This document shows positions 27,060 through 36,515 of a DNA stretch of 64,000 bases, piece by piece. The notes below the pieces were generated by a model. The model ran no database searches and was not told where the DNA came from. It saw only the letters and a list, made by a program, of their open reading frames with translations. The DNA lies in contig JAIQZQ010000038.1 of NCBI GenBank assembly GCA_021777105.1, forward strand, positions 1 to 64,000. The letters run 5' to 3'. Each line of letters starts with the position of its first letter. Position 1 is the first letter of the stretch. Both the position numbers and the translations under genes were made by a program. This stretch comes from Candidatus Anammoxibacter sp. Its GTDB lineage: Bacteria > Planctomycetota > Brocadiia > Brocadiales > Anammoxibacteraceae.

Positions 27060-27391
27060 TATCTGCCTCCTCTTATTGCGCCGCCGGAACCTTTCCCATT
27101 TTTTCTTGCAGACGGTTCACAGGGCTCACAATCGGGATGGTCGGCGTTTAACCTTACCCAGCCACTTGACGGGATGAAGATTGTGTATTTACCTTCGTCA
27201 TCATCATAGCAATGAATTTCCGCTTGAGATGAATCAGGCGGTTTAAACTCCTCGCAGCCTGCCATTAAGGCTTCGGATTCCATGTGTTTATAACAAAAAC
27301 ACTCATCTTTTGCCAATAGAGGTTGCCCTATAAAAAGTAAGACTGTAAAGCTGCAGGTAAATAGTAAATTTTTTAAAGAATTATTTTTCAT
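27059..27391 (-). CDS. Small secreted Cys-rich protein
   Basis: 110 residues with a signal peptide (NLLFTCSFTVLLFIGQPLLA). The mature domain has several Cys residues (ECFCYKH, GCEE, IHCYDD, CEPCEPS) suggesting disulfides or metal binding, and a Gly-rich tail (GKGSGGAIRGGR). No known family. It is coupled by TAATG to the membrane protein gene downstream and may be its exported partner. Confidence 0.6.
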   Translation of the reverse strand: MKNNSLKNLLFTCSFTVLLFIGQPLLAKDECFCYKHMESEALMAGCEEFKPPDSSQAEIHCYDDDEGKYTIFIPSSGWVRLNADHPDCEPCEPSARKNGKGSGGAIRGGR

Positions 27392-28421
27392 GGTTATGTT
27401 TTGTCTCAGTTTAGAATTTTGAAAATTATATATCCCAAAAACAAGATAGAGTCGAAAATGACAAATGGTATGGATACGGGATGCTTGATGCTGGATAAAT
27501 CAAAACCTTTAACAGAAATAATAACTTCAGAATCAAATAGTCAACACTTCATGTTGGATATTAAAAGATCAGAATCAAGCATCAGGCATCTTATGACATT
27601 GTAAATCATATATCAAACCATCAAAGAATCCCAGAAAAAAAACAATAACATATCGCAGTCTAGACCCACAACCAAAAACAGTGGTCGGTGGCCGGTAAAC
27701 AGTATGGAGTAATGAGTAAAAGCAGCGGTAATTAACCGCTAATCGTCACTAATTAAAAAAAACAGAGGCAAGAGGAATTCACACTAAGACACAAAATATG
27801 CTTTTTGTACATATTCTTACGGCTCTGTAATAATCTTATTGACTACAAAATTTTATGGCCATTTCGTTTCAGAAAAGCGAAGAGTTTTTGTTTCCGTGTG
27901 TCTCCGCATGTTTCTGTGGCTAAATGCTTTTGCGTCACGCTTTCTGCTTTTTACTGATCACCGATTACCGTTTACTTATCACCGCTTTTCAGTGGCTAAA
28001 TGCTTTTACTGCTTTTGTTTTCTTTTTGTTATAGTTTTTCGCTCTTTCCTTTGCTTTTGCATTTGCGTTGCTATATTCATGTTGCTTTTCACTTGTTACC
28101 GATCACCGCTGTAGCTCTCAACCTCACCAAAAATTCATTCAACTCTTGTAACATATTATACAGTTGCCGTATAATGCCTTGTAACTATGGCTCGGAATAA
28201 ATGTATATTCTTCAAGGCGCAACCTTACGGCAACATCTGTTTTTTTATTTTTCAAAATAAAGTCTGCTTACGCAACCACCCATAGTTTTTGAGGAAAATG
28301 GATGTAACCATAAAAACTTGTAACTTATATTCCCAACTATTAAGAGGGAATTTAGGGATGTGTTATATTTTTATGCTAAATAGTTCGATTCATACAATAC
28401 CAAACATAGGGGTAACGCAAA
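27392..28421. other. About 1 kb of repeat-rich spacer upstream of a TPR-CHAT gene
   Basis: No gene is convincing; short frames here are low-complexity. The stretch holds words from the interspersed repeats found elsewhere: CACTAAGACACAAAA near 27783, ATCACCGATTACCG and TTATCACCGCTTTT near 27955-27985, GATCACCGCTG near 28101. An inverted repeat ATTATAC/GTATAAT (28155-28161 with 28169-28175) could be an operator. An AGGGG ribosome-binding site precedes the CHAT gene at 28408-28412. Confidence 0.5.
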
Positions 28422-31400
28422 ATGAAAAACACTACGAAAATATTATTCTCTTTAATCTTTATCCTGTCTGTTTCAAGTTGTCTTTACGCTACGGATGAAG
28501 ATACTATTAAAAAAAAATTGGATGAAATAAATAATAATGCGATGACAGCATATAAAGAAGGCCGATATAATGATGGCGTTGCATGGGCGGAAAAGACTTA
28601 TTATTATGCAAAAACAAATTTAAAAGCTAAACATCCTTATACTGTTGCCAGTATGAATAACCTTGGGTTCTTATATTCATTGCAGGGTAGGTTTGCTGAA
28701 TCAGAATCTTTATATAAGGAGGCATTGCGGATTAATGGAGAGGTGTTAGGTGATAAACATCCTAATACCATTACCTGTATGTACAATCTTGGAAATCTGT
28801 ATTGCTCACAGGGCAAATTTGGCAAAGCCGAGCCATTACTTAAAGAAACGTTATTGCTTTATAAAGTGGTATTAGGAACTAAACATCCTGAAACCATTAA
28901 AAGTATGAGCAGCCTTGGAGTTTTGTATCAATCGCAGGGCAGATACGTTGAATCAGAACCATTATTTAAAGAAGCGTTGCTACTTGGTGAAGAAATATTA
29001 GGAGCTAAACACCCTGAAACCATTAATATCATAAACAATCTTGGGGCTTTGTATGAATCACAAGGTAGATACGCGGAATCAGAGCCGTTAATTAAAAAAG
29101 CGTTGCGGCTACATGAAGAGGTTAAAGGATATAAACATCCTTTAACCCTTGTCTGCATGAACAACCTTGGTTCAATGTATGAATTACAGGGCAGATATGG
29201 CGAGGCCGAACCGTTATTTAAAGAAGCGTTGCGGTTACGTGAAGAGGTATTAGGAGCGAAACATCCTGATACTATTGCCAGTATGAACAATCTTGGAGAA
29301 TTATATCACTCGCAGGGCAGATACGACGTAGCGGAGCCGTTATATAAAAAGGCATTGCAGGTTAGCTCCGCAGTGTTAGGACATAAACATCCTTTAACCC
29401 TTGTCTGCATGAACAACCTTGGTTCAATGTATAAATCACAGGGCAGATATGGCGAGGCCGAACCGTTATTTAAAGAAACGTTGCAGCTTCGTAAAGTGGT
29501 ATTAGGAGCCAAGCACCCTTTTACCATTGCTAGCATGAACAACCTTGGAGAATTGTATGTATCACAGGGCAGATATGATGAATCTGAGCCGTTATATAAA
29601 AATGCGTTGAGTATACATAAAGAGGTTTTAGGTGCTAGACATCCGAATACCATTAGCAGTATGAACAACCTTGGGCGTTTGTTTGAATCACAGGGCAGAT
29701 ATGGTGAAGCCGGGCCACTATTTAAAGAGGCGTTACGGCAAAGTGAAGAACTACTAGGATCTAAACATCCAAATACCATTGCAAGTATGAACAACCTTGG
29801 AGGATTGTATGAATCACAAGGCAGATACGGCGAAGCCGAGCCATTATATAAAAGAGCGTTGCGATTACGTGAAGATGTATTAGGAGCGAAACATCCTGAT
29901 ACCATTAACAGTATGAATAACCTAGGAGTACTGTATTTGTCTTGGGGCAGATATGTTGAAGCTGAGCAGTTATTTAAAGAGGCGATGAGGCTTAATGAAG
30001 ATATAAAAGGTGCCGAACATCCAGCTACTATTACCTGTTTGACGAACCTTACCGTGTGTCTGATAAACATGAAAAAATATGTTAATGCGTTACAATTACT
30101 TAAGAAGATAGAACAAAGACTGCTTACAAGGTCTCATCATTTACTCTATTCAACACAAAAGGAAATGGTAAGGAGAAAGTTTTTTAATGAAGAAACAAAT
30201 TTTCAGGACGCTATTTTTACATTTGCAAGCCTTTACGACTCTAAAGAATTATCAAAGTTCGCTGCAAACGTAGAGCTCCGATGGAAACAGATACAGGGAG
30301 AAGAGCAGGCCTTTATATCCAAACTTGTACAAACAAGCAATGATCCTCGGACAAAAAAACTAGCCTCTAAGATAACCTCCATTCGTGCGCTCCTACCTCG
30401 GAGTTTTCCGATTGATGGCAATAAACAGGGAGCAAAGACACCGGAAATGCTTCTTGAGGAGTTGGAGCTGGCGGAGCTGGAGTTGGCAGATTTAAGTCGC
30501 GAGTATAAGGAAAATCTAAAAGTCTATGACGTCGACGTTCAACGCGTCAGGGCTGCTTTGCCGGCATATGGGACACTGATTGAATATAAGTTATACAAAA
30601 AGGCTGACTTCAAAAATGGAGATTTAGGAGATTTGCACGTCGCAGCTATGCTCATTACAGCTGAAAGCGACGAAGTCTGTTTTGAGAAACTTGGGCCTCT
30701 GGCTCTGTTGTCAGAAAGTTCTAAATCTGAAAACCGGTTTAAAGATATATATAAATTTCTTATGGGACGGTTTGACGGCAAGATTAAAAATATCAAGACT
30801 TTGTATATCGCTCCTGACGGAGTTTTAAACCTTATCCCATTTGAGCGGTTAATTACACCGGATGGTAGCTATTTGATTGAGCGCAAAGAGGTTCGCACGC
30901 TTCAGACCGGTCGCGACCTCTTGCGATCACGGCAAAAAAGTGTATCGAACAGGCTTGTCGCCCTTGGCGGCGCTGTTTATGATAGATATACAGAGGGCGG
31001 CAAACCGGATGGGCAAAAAGCTAGCAAGGAGGAGGCAGAAAACAATATGAGGCTTAAGAAGGAGCTATCGGGATTTGAATATCTTCCCGCAAGCAAAGAG
31101 GAGGTTGATAAGATAGGCCTGTATTATACACAATCGCGGAAAGCTCCGGCTGATCAATTTGTTGGAGTTCACGCAAGCGAAGCGGCCCTGAAGGGATTGA
31201 ATCAGAGCTCCAAAATATTGCACCTTTCCACTCACGGATATTATCTGAAAAACAGTGAATTGGAACGGGAACGCCCCATGGCGCTCTCAGGCCTGGCTCT
31301 GGCAGGGGCCAACCTTGGGCTGAAAGGGCTTTCTGATCCAAATGGAGAGGATGGCATACTTTACGCTATGGAGATACTGGGGCTAAACCTAAATGGGACT

Positions 31401-31709
31401 GAGCTGGTTTCGCTTTCAGCGTGCGCAACCGGCTCAGGCGTATTGGATTATTCTGAGGGGATTTACGGTTTAGTGCGAGCATTTAGAATAGCGGGCGCTC
31501 AATCCGTGCTTATGACTCTTAAGCCTGTAAAAGACAATGACGCTTGCAAATTTATGACAGCTTTCTACAAAAACTGGATGGAGCAAAAAGAAGGCGCTCA
31601 TCCGGCCACGGCGTTGAGAAAGACAAAGCTTGATTTTATTAATCATGAAACTGTGGAGCGGTATAGGGAGCCTGAGTTTTGGAGCCCTTATGTGTTGGTG
31701 GGGAAGTGA
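28422..31709 (+). CDS. Exported TPR-CHAT protease-like protein A
   Basis: 1095 residues. A signal sequence (KILFSLIFILSVSSCLYA) includes a possible lipobox VSSC. Residues ~65-525 contain 11 full 42-residue kinesin-light-chain-type TPR units (consensus LGAKHPDTIASMNNLGxLY..QGRY.EAEPL.KEALRL) plus a degenerate twelfth. A helical linker (KFAANVELRWKQIQGEEQAF) leads to a C-terminal CHAT domain, a caspase/separase-clan fold, with His938 in LHLSTHGYYL and Cys1001 in VSLSACATG. CHAT proteins are proteases activated by partner binding, the TPRs acting as sensors. This is the only plus-strand copy; five relatives lie at 46-64 kb. No terminator was recognised after it, only repeats. Confidence 0.93.
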   Translation: MKNTTKILFSLIFILSVSSCLYATDEDTIKKKLDEINNNAMTAYKEGRYNDGVAWAEKTYYYAKTNLKAKHPYTVASMNNLGFLYSLQGRFAESESLYKEALRINGEVLGDKHPNTITCMYNLGNLYCSQGKFGKAEPLLKETLLLYKVVLGTKHPETIKSMSSLGVLYQSQGRYVESEPLFKEALLLGEEILGAKHPETINIINNLGALYESQGRYAESEPLIKKALRLHEEVKGYKHPLTLVCMNNLGSMYELQGRYGEAEPLFKEALRLREEVLGAKHPDTIASMNNLGELYHSQGRYDVAEPLYKKALQVSSAVLGHKHPLTLVCMNNLGSMYKSQGRYGEAEPLFKETLQLRKVVLGAKHPFTIASMNNLGELYVSQGRYDESEPLYKNALSIHKEVLGARHPNTISSMNNLGRLFESQGRYGEAGPLFKEALRQSEELLGSKHPNTIASMNNLGGLYESQGRYGEAEPLYKRALRLREDVLGAKHPDTINSMNNLGVLYLSWGRYVEAEQLFKEAMRLNEDIKGAEHPATITCLTNLTVCLINMKKYVNALQLLKKIEQRLLTRSHHLLYSTQKEMVRRKFFNEETNFQDAIFTFASLYDSKELSKFAANVELRWKQIQGEEQAFISKLVQTSNDPRTKKLASKITSIRALLPRSFPIDGNKQGAKTPEMLLEELELAELELADLSREYKENLKVYDVDVQRVRAALPAYGTLIEYKLYKKADFKNGDLGDLHVAAMLITAESDEVCFEKLGPLALLSESSKSENRFKDIYKFLMGRFDGKIKNIKTLYIAPDGVLNLIPFERLITPDGSYLIERKEVRTLQTGRDLLRSRQKSVSNRLVALGGAVYDRYTEGGKPDGQKASKEEAENNMRLKKELSGFEYLPASKEEVDKIGLYYTQSRKAPADQFVGVHASEAALKGLNQSSKILHLSTHGYYLKNSELERERPMALSGLALAGANLGLKGLSDPNGEDGILYAMEILGLNLNGTELVSLSACATGSGVLDYSEGIYGLVRAFRIAGAQSVLMTLKPVKDNDACKFMTAFYKNWMEQKEGAHPATALRKTKLDFINHETVERYREPEFWSPYVLVGK

Positions 31710-32104
31710 CAGCGGTTATCGGTGTTAAAGCGGTGATAGGTGATAGGTGATAGGTGATAGGTTATCAGTGCCCGGTAAAAGCGAAGGCAAAAGCGTGAGA
31801 TAGGTAAGAGCAAAGCGCATAGAGCAGTGCGCAGAGCGGGAAAAGACAAAAGCAATTAGCCACAAAATGCATAAAATACACAAAAAAAGAGCTGAACGGA
31901 AAAGGTAAAAAGCAGGTGATAGGTGATAAGTGATAAGTAAAAGCGCTTCGCGGTGGCTCAGCATAAACTCAAGCTTGAAACAAAGGCAAAAAGCTAAAGC
32001 AAAGGCATGGGACGCGGATTGACTCGGATTAGAACGGATTAAAGGCAAAAACAAAAGATCAGTAATAGGTTTGGTTAGTTTGAGAATTGGCGGAAGGATA
32101 GATT
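31710..32104. repeat. Interspersed repeat region (GGTGATAGGTGATAGG tandem)
   Basis: At 31732-31759 the heptamer GGTGATA is repeated four times in tandem. Related GTGATAAGTGATAAG words recur at 31918-31940. Fragments such as TTAGCCACAAAATGC (31856) resemble the other interspersed family. No gene is seen. A GGAAGGA ribosome-binding site at the right end belongs to the next gene. Confidence 0.6.
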
Positions 32105-33388
32105 ATGGACAAAACAGAACTTAATGAAATATTAGAACAGCAGAGTCTGTGGCCTAAGACTCTGGGCAAGAAGGGCAAGAGAGCTGATCTAAGCGGAGCC
32201 GATCTCCGTGGAGCCGATCTCCGCAGAGCAAATCTCTACAACGCCGGTCTTTTTAACGCCAATCTCAAAAAAGCCAATTTTAGAAAAGCCAATCTTAAAG
32301 AATCCAATCTAATAGAAGCCGATCTTAGTAAATCCAATCTCAGTGAAGCCGATCTCAGTGAAGCCTATCTCTGCTTTGCAGATCTCAGAAACGCCAATCT
32401 CCGAAGCTCAAACCTAAATAAAAGCAATCTCAGCAACACTTATCTCAACTATGCCAATCTAAGTGAAGCCGATCTTAGAAGAGTTTATTTCGTAGAAACC
32501 GATCTCAGCAACGCCAATCTCAGCGGCGCCGATCTCCGCGAAGCCAATCTTAACTATACAAAACTCAGCGGTGCCAATCTCAGCAACGCCATGCTCATCG
32601 GCGCCATTCTTAAAGATGTCTTTCTCGAAAAAACTAACTTCAAAGGAGCTAAGCTTTTGGGGACTACTTTTATAAACGTTGATTTTCGAAAAGCCAAAGG
32701 GCTTGATACAGTAGAACATCATTCCCCCTCCACGATAGGAACAAATACGATTAAAAACTCCAACGGGCAAATCCCAGAAGTGTTTTTAAGAGGTTGTGGT
32801 TTGGAAGATTGGGAAATTGAACAGGCTAAACTATATCGGGAAGGATTGACAGATAGCCAAATTACGGATATCGCTTACAATGTGGTTAGACTTAGAGGAT
32901 TAAGTCCTATTAAGTATTTTTCATGTTTTATTAGTTACAGCCATGCCAATAAGGAATTTGCAAGTAAACTCTACGATACATTGCAGGGCAAGGGCATTCG
33001 TTGTTGGCTAGATAAGCATGAAATGTTGCCGGGTGATGAGATTTATGAGAAGGTTGATCGCGGTATACAGATGTCGGATAAGGTTTTGCTTTGTTGTTCT
33101 AAGGAGTCACTGACGAGTTGGTGGGTTGATAATGAGATTAACTCCGCTTTTGAGAAAGAACGGCAATTAAAGAAAAAGAGCAAAGAAAATGTTTTAGCTT
33201 TGATTCCCCTTGATTTGGACGGATATCTGCTTAATGGTTGGGAAAGCGGGAAGAAAAACATTGTTTGTTCACGATTTGCCGCTGATTTTAAGGGCTGGGT
33301 GAATGATGGTGGCAAATTTGATAAAGAGGTTGAGAAGGTTATTCGAGCGTTACGCCCAGAACTAGGAGGCGGGGGAAATGATGGATAA
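32105..33388 (+). CDS. Pentapeptide-repeat protein with C-terminal TIR domain
   Basis: 427 residues starting at ATG 32105 behind GGAAGGA. Residues ~27-198 are about 34 tandem pentapeptides of A(D/N)LxX type (GADLRGADLRRANL), forming a right-handed quadrilateral beta-helix. A helical linker (GCGLEDWEIEQAKLYREGL) precedes a TIR domain at ~270-400: CFISYSHANKEFA, WLDKHEMLPGD, and SWWVDNEI with the putative catalytic Glu344. Bacterial TIR domains hydrolyse or cyclise NAD+ in antiphage or cell-death responses. Its position between CHAT genes suggests the same context. No signal peptide, so cytoplasmic. Confidence 0.92.
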   Translation: MDKTELNEILEQQSLWPKTLGKKGKRADLSGADLRGADLRRANLYNAGLFNANLKKANFRKANLKESNLIEADLSKSNLSEADLSEAYLCFADLRNANLRSSNLNKSNLSNTYLNYANLSEADLRRVYFVETDLSNANLSGADLREANLNYTKLSGANLSNAMLIGAILKDVFLEKTNFKGAKLLGTTFINVDFRKAKGLDTVEHHSPSTIGTNTIKNSNGQIPEVFLRGCGLEDWEIEQAKLYREGLTDSQITDIAYNVVRLRGLSPIKYFSCFISYSHANKEFASKLYDTLQGKGIRCWLDKHEMLPGDEIYEKVDRGIQMSDKVLLCCSKESLTSWWVDNEINSAFEKERQLKKKSKENVLALIPLDLDGYLLNGWESGKKNIVCSRFAADFKGWVNDGGKFDKEVEKVIRALRPELGGGGNDG

Positions 33389-33560
33389 AACAGAACTTAA
33401 AGAAATATTTAAACAGCATAGTATTTGGATTGAGACGTATGGCGAGGATGGCAAGAATGCCAATTTCAATGGAGCCAATTTCATCGAAATCAATTTCTGC
33501 AAATTCGATTTCAGTGAAGTTGAATTTAGTGGTGTCAATTTTAGCGGCGGTGATCGGTGA
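33378..33560 (+). pseudogene. Truncated duplicate of the pentapeptide gene
   Basis: 60 residues. The N-terminus (MDKTELKEIFKQHSIW) and early pentapeptides (NANFNGANF) clearly parallel the first residues of the upstream pentapeptide-TIR protein, with diverged sequence. It overlaps that gene's end and has a strong ribosome-binding site (GGAGG at 33365-33369). The frame terminates right at an interspersed repeat (GGTGATCGGTGATCAG, 33547-33562), so repeat insertion or recombination probably deleted the rest, including TIR. A short functional protein cannot be excluded. Confidence 0.6.
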
Positions 33561-33640
33561 TCAGTGATAGGTAAAAGCGAAGGCAAATGCGGATGGTTAC
33601 GCTTCGCTGTTATTGGTCAATAGTCATTTGTCATTGGGAA
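33547..33640. repeat. Interspersed repeat fragments
   Basis: GGTGATCGGTGATCAGTGATAGG at the left is followed by GGTCAATAGTCATTTGTCATTGGG at 33614-33637. These belong to the same two word families seen at 17.9, 27.7, 31.7 and 46.1 kb. Confidence 0.5.
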
Positions 33641-33733
33641 AAACAATAAAAAAATTGATTGGAAATTGCATAGGACTTAGCGTTGATAGCAAGTTAAAGA
33701 CTGTGATTGGTATACTATTCGGATCTCCCTTTC

Positions 33734-33754
33734 TCCCTCTTTGCCAAAGAGGGA
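33734..33754. terminator. Hairpin between convergent genes, probable bidirectional terminator
   Basis: A perfect 9-base stem, TCCCTCTTT/AAAGAGGGA, with a 3-base loop (GCC) lies between the end of the plus-strand pentapeptide region and the stop of the minus-strand operon. No long T-tract follows, so efficiency is uncertain. Confidence 0.55.
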
Positions 33755-33779
33755 AATCTAATGAATCTTTTATACTCAT

Positions 33780-34367
33780 TTAAACCTGCGCAGAGCTTCT
33801 TATGATGCCGCTTCGCGTAACTTTCTTCCCTTGCTGTTCAAAAACTATCTCCTCATGGGGGAAACTGTTTTCTAATATTTTTTCTGAATAGCGGTCAGTT
33901 AAGAATAAAATGCGTTGGTTTTTAGAGCCGCGCCACAATAGATTTGCCGATAAATCTTGTTTATATGGCCCGTCAATTAATATGTCTATTGTTTTAAGCA
34001 TTGCTGTTATCAGTTGATTCCTTCTATTTACCAGATGTTCATGAATGTATCCGGTATACACCATTGTTGATAAACCGTTAGACTTAGCCAATGAAAGGAG
34101 TGAAAGGCACGCTTCCGGTTGATCAAATGGCTCGCCTCCTGAAAGCGTTAGTCCTTCAATGCCGCTGGTTTTTGCGATAATTGATTTAATCAGATCGGAA
34201 GGCAAAACGATTCTTTTAGGTTTTTTTGGAATGAGGTCTTTGTTTATGCAACCATTGCACAACAGTAAACAGCCCTGTACCCATACCACTGTCCGCTTTC
34301 CAGGGCCATTGGCGTGTGATTCTAGCAGGAGATGGCCTACATTTAACGTTGTTGATAAATTTGTCAT
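33780..34367 (-). CDS. Stand-alone radical SAM activase-like protein (NrdG-like)
   Basis: 195 residues from ATG 34367 (GAGG upstream; a TTG six bases earlier is the alternative). The 4Fe-4S ligands are Cys33, Cys37 and Cys40 in QGCLLLCNGCINKDL, the canonical CxxxCxxC. SAM-binding follows with LTLSGGEPFDQPE and the strand MVYTGYI. It resembles glycyl-radical-enzyme activases such as NrdG, yet no glycyl radical enzyme is nearby. It is the last gene of the seven-gene operon, three bases or so after the AAA+ gene, so its substrate is probably within this system or distant. Function is not established. Confidence 0.85.
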   Translation of the reverse strand: MTNLSTTLNVGHLLLESHANGPGKRTVVWVQGCLLLCNGCINKDLIPKKPKRIVLPSDLIKSIIAKTSGIEGLTLSGGEPFDQPEACLSLLSLAKSNGLSTMVYTGYIHEHLVNRRNQLITAMLKTIDILIDGPYKQDLSANLLWRGSKNQRILFLTDRYSEKILENSFPHEEIVFEQQGKKVTRSGIIRSSAQV

Positions 34368-34376
34368 TATCAATCC

Positions 34377-36485
34377 TCATGGCTTAGCTGGAGATGATTT
34401 TGCGCTATTTTTTTGAAGATGCTCAGGCAATAGGTCTGCGTACGGTATATCTTTTGCAATAATCTCTTCTGTTTCACGGTATTTTGCTATTGCATCGTCC
34501 GGGTGATAATTTTTCAGCACTTCTTTAAAATGATCTAAAGTCAGGCAAACTTTCCCCGCTTTATTTATATCTCTTACCGCCAGCCGAAGCGCCTCATTGA
34601 CAAGCAGTTCGATCTCAGCTCCTGAAAAGCCGCCGGACTTTTCTGCCAGAAATGTTAGATCAGAGTCATTTATTTCGTTAGGTAAATTTGCTGATTCAGA
34701 TTTAATCTTAATCCCAAGTATGGATCTCCTCTCCGCCGGTTCCGGAAGAAAAAATGGGAGCTTTAAATCAAATCTGCCCGCCCGTTTAAAGGCGTCATCT
34801 AAATTTTTAGGTTCATTGCTGGCTCCTATCCATAGCACACTGCCTCTTAATGAAGTGTCGCTCATAAATTCAAGCAGTTTCGCGAAAAGTCTTTTCTCCG
34901 GGCCGGATTCAGATGCGTCGCCCCTTTTGCCAATATTTTGATCTATTTCATCTACAAAAACCACAACCGGAGCTAGTGACCGTATAAGTTGTAGAGCTAG
35001 TGAAAGATTTTTTTCGCTTTGGCCCACATACATACCACGAAAGTTGCCAAGTTTAACAAAAGTAAGGCCTGACTCTTTGGCTAACGCCTCGGCGACTAAA
35101 CTTTTCCCCGTTCCAGGAGGGCCGAGAAATAGTATTCCCATGGGTATTGTGCGCCTTACATATTTGTCCTGGCTCTTAATGGCGTTACAAACATCAATAA
35201 GTCTGTTGTGAACCCCTGTGAGACCGCCTACGGAATCGAAACCATATTTTGGGTCTATCATATCTAAGAGTCCGGCGCTTTCACCCGCAAGAAGGTTCTT
35301 TTTATGGCCGGAGACCTGTTTAATATCTAAATGGCCATCATTAATGGCAAACGCTCTTAGAATTACATCCTCAATGCCCATCAAATTAAGACCGGCGGTA
35401 TGCGCCGCCAAAGTCTCTATCTGTTCTGTTTGGTTTTGGCCAAACTCAGGAGCAAATTGAAGCCGCTTAAATATCCTGTTTGTTCTGCCGCTTCCTTTTG
35501 TATTGGACTGAAATGAGAACAGTGTGGCGGCAATATATTTTATCCTTGCCGTTAAATCCGGACGAGGCATTTCTATGGGGTGTATCTTATTTACTCGTGA
35601 TTTAATGTCAGGATGGAGTCCATCATGGTTTGTAGTGGTTAAAATGATTAAATTCTTTTCAGGCACAAGAGGGTCAACCGCCCAACGCATAATCATCTCT
35701 ATTAAAAACTCTCTTTCAATATCAGACATGCCGGCGGGAAAGAGGCGCTCTACATAGTTAATAACCAATATATTGCCGTTATTGCCCCCGGAGCCGCGAA
35801 TAAATGTATCCATACTATTAAAATCAGCTTTTATTTGTTGCCAAAGATTTTCAGAAACAGATTCTTCCTGATGGTCTTTTACAACATGAACTCCATCGTC
35901 CCGCTTATATTGATGAAAACCCTGTGAAAGGCTGTAAAATCTAATAGAACCGCCAAACTCTTCAAACAAAAAGTCCCGCAACTGTATATACCCTCTGTTT
36001 TGATGAAAAATGCAATCATTAATGTTTCCATGAAGCACAAAAACTTTTGCAATCATGGCATTGCGAGACGCAATTAATTCTAAACGCCACTCCGGATCGT
36101 CTTTAAGAAGACCGCGTTGAGCCCACAAGTTGCTAAGGCCTGCGTCAGCTTGCGCAAAAAATTCTAAAATCCAGGTAGAATTGGACTCTATCTCCTTTTG
36201 CATTAACCAACGTGGTATATCATGAGAAGGGAAAATATCCGTTGATTTTAGGTTAAACCTTTCTTTTATCTCATTAATGAAGCGTATGGACTGATCCGGC
36301 AGTTTTGTTATCTGTTGCTCCAAAACATCTTCGGGTGTAACGGTATTGACTTCTTTTAATATATTATTGATTGGAGAGCCGGACTCCGGCTTTGTATTAT
36401 TTTTCTCTATGAGTGTATTACAGTGTGAACATTTTAAATCATCATCTTTTACTATTCTTTTACAATCAGGGCAACGTTTAGTCAT
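34377..36485 (-). CDS. Zinc-ribbon AAA+ ATPase with degenerate first module
   Basis: 702 residues. An N-terminal zinc ribbon (Cys5, Cys8, Cys19, Cys22) is followed by an ATPase-like module at ~140-400 that begins VFVLHGNINDCIF but lacks a Walker A Lys. It does have a Walker B-like stretch, NILVINYVERLFP. Then comes a complete VPS4/SpoVK/CDC48-type AAA domain at ~415-640: GPPGTGKS (455-462), VVFVDEID (508-514), sensor 1 Asn557, Arg fingers in KRAGRFD, and a helical lid. It probably remodels protein assemblies with ATP, with the coiled-coil operon partners as candidate substrates (inference). Confidence 0.9.
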   Translation of the reverse strand: MTKRCPDCKRIVKDDDLKCSHCNTLIEKNNTKPESGSPINNILKEVNTVTPEDVLEQQITKLPDQSIRFINEIKERFNLKSTDIFPSHDIPRWLMQKEIESNSTWILEFFAQADAGLSNLWAQRGLLKDDPEWRLELIASRNAMIAKVFVLHGNINDCIFHQNRGYIQLRDFLFEEFGGSIRFYSLSQGFHQYKRDDGVHVVKDHQEESVSENLWQQIKADFNSMDTFIRGSGGNNGNILVINYVERLFPAGMSDIEREFLIEMIMRWAVDPLVPEKNLIILTTTNHDGLHPDIKSRVNKIHPIEMPRPDLTARIKYIAATLFSFQSNTKGSGRTNRIFKRLQFAPEFGQNQTEQIETLAAHTAGLNLMGIEDVILRAFAINDGHLDIKQVSGHKKNLLAGESAGLLDMIDPKYGFDSVGGLTGVHNRLIDVCNAIKSQDKYVRRTIPMGILFLGPPGTGKSLVAEALAKESGLTFVKLGNFRGMYVGQSEKNLSLALQLIRSLAPVVVFVDEIDQNIGKRGDASESGPEKRLFAKLLEFMSDTSLRGSVLWIGASNEPKNLDDAFKRAGRFDLKLPFFLPEPAERRSILGIKIKSESANLPNEINDSDLTFLAEKSGGFSGAEIELLVNEALRLAVRDINKAGKVCLTLDHFKEVLKNYHPDDAIAKYRETEEIIAKDIPYADLLPEHLQKNSAKSSPAKP

Positions 36486-36515
36486 TGGATATGCGCGGCC
36501 TCCTTTTCATTTGGT

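Noticed and set aside
27401-28498. Several 60-90 codon frames in the 1-kb spacer
   Set aside because: They read through interspersed low-complexity repeats, lack ribosome-binding sites and have no family resemblance.
31725-32054. Minus-strand frame of 109 codons after CHAT gene A
   Set aside because: Its sequence comes from GGTGATA tandem repeats and other repeat words; no start signal.
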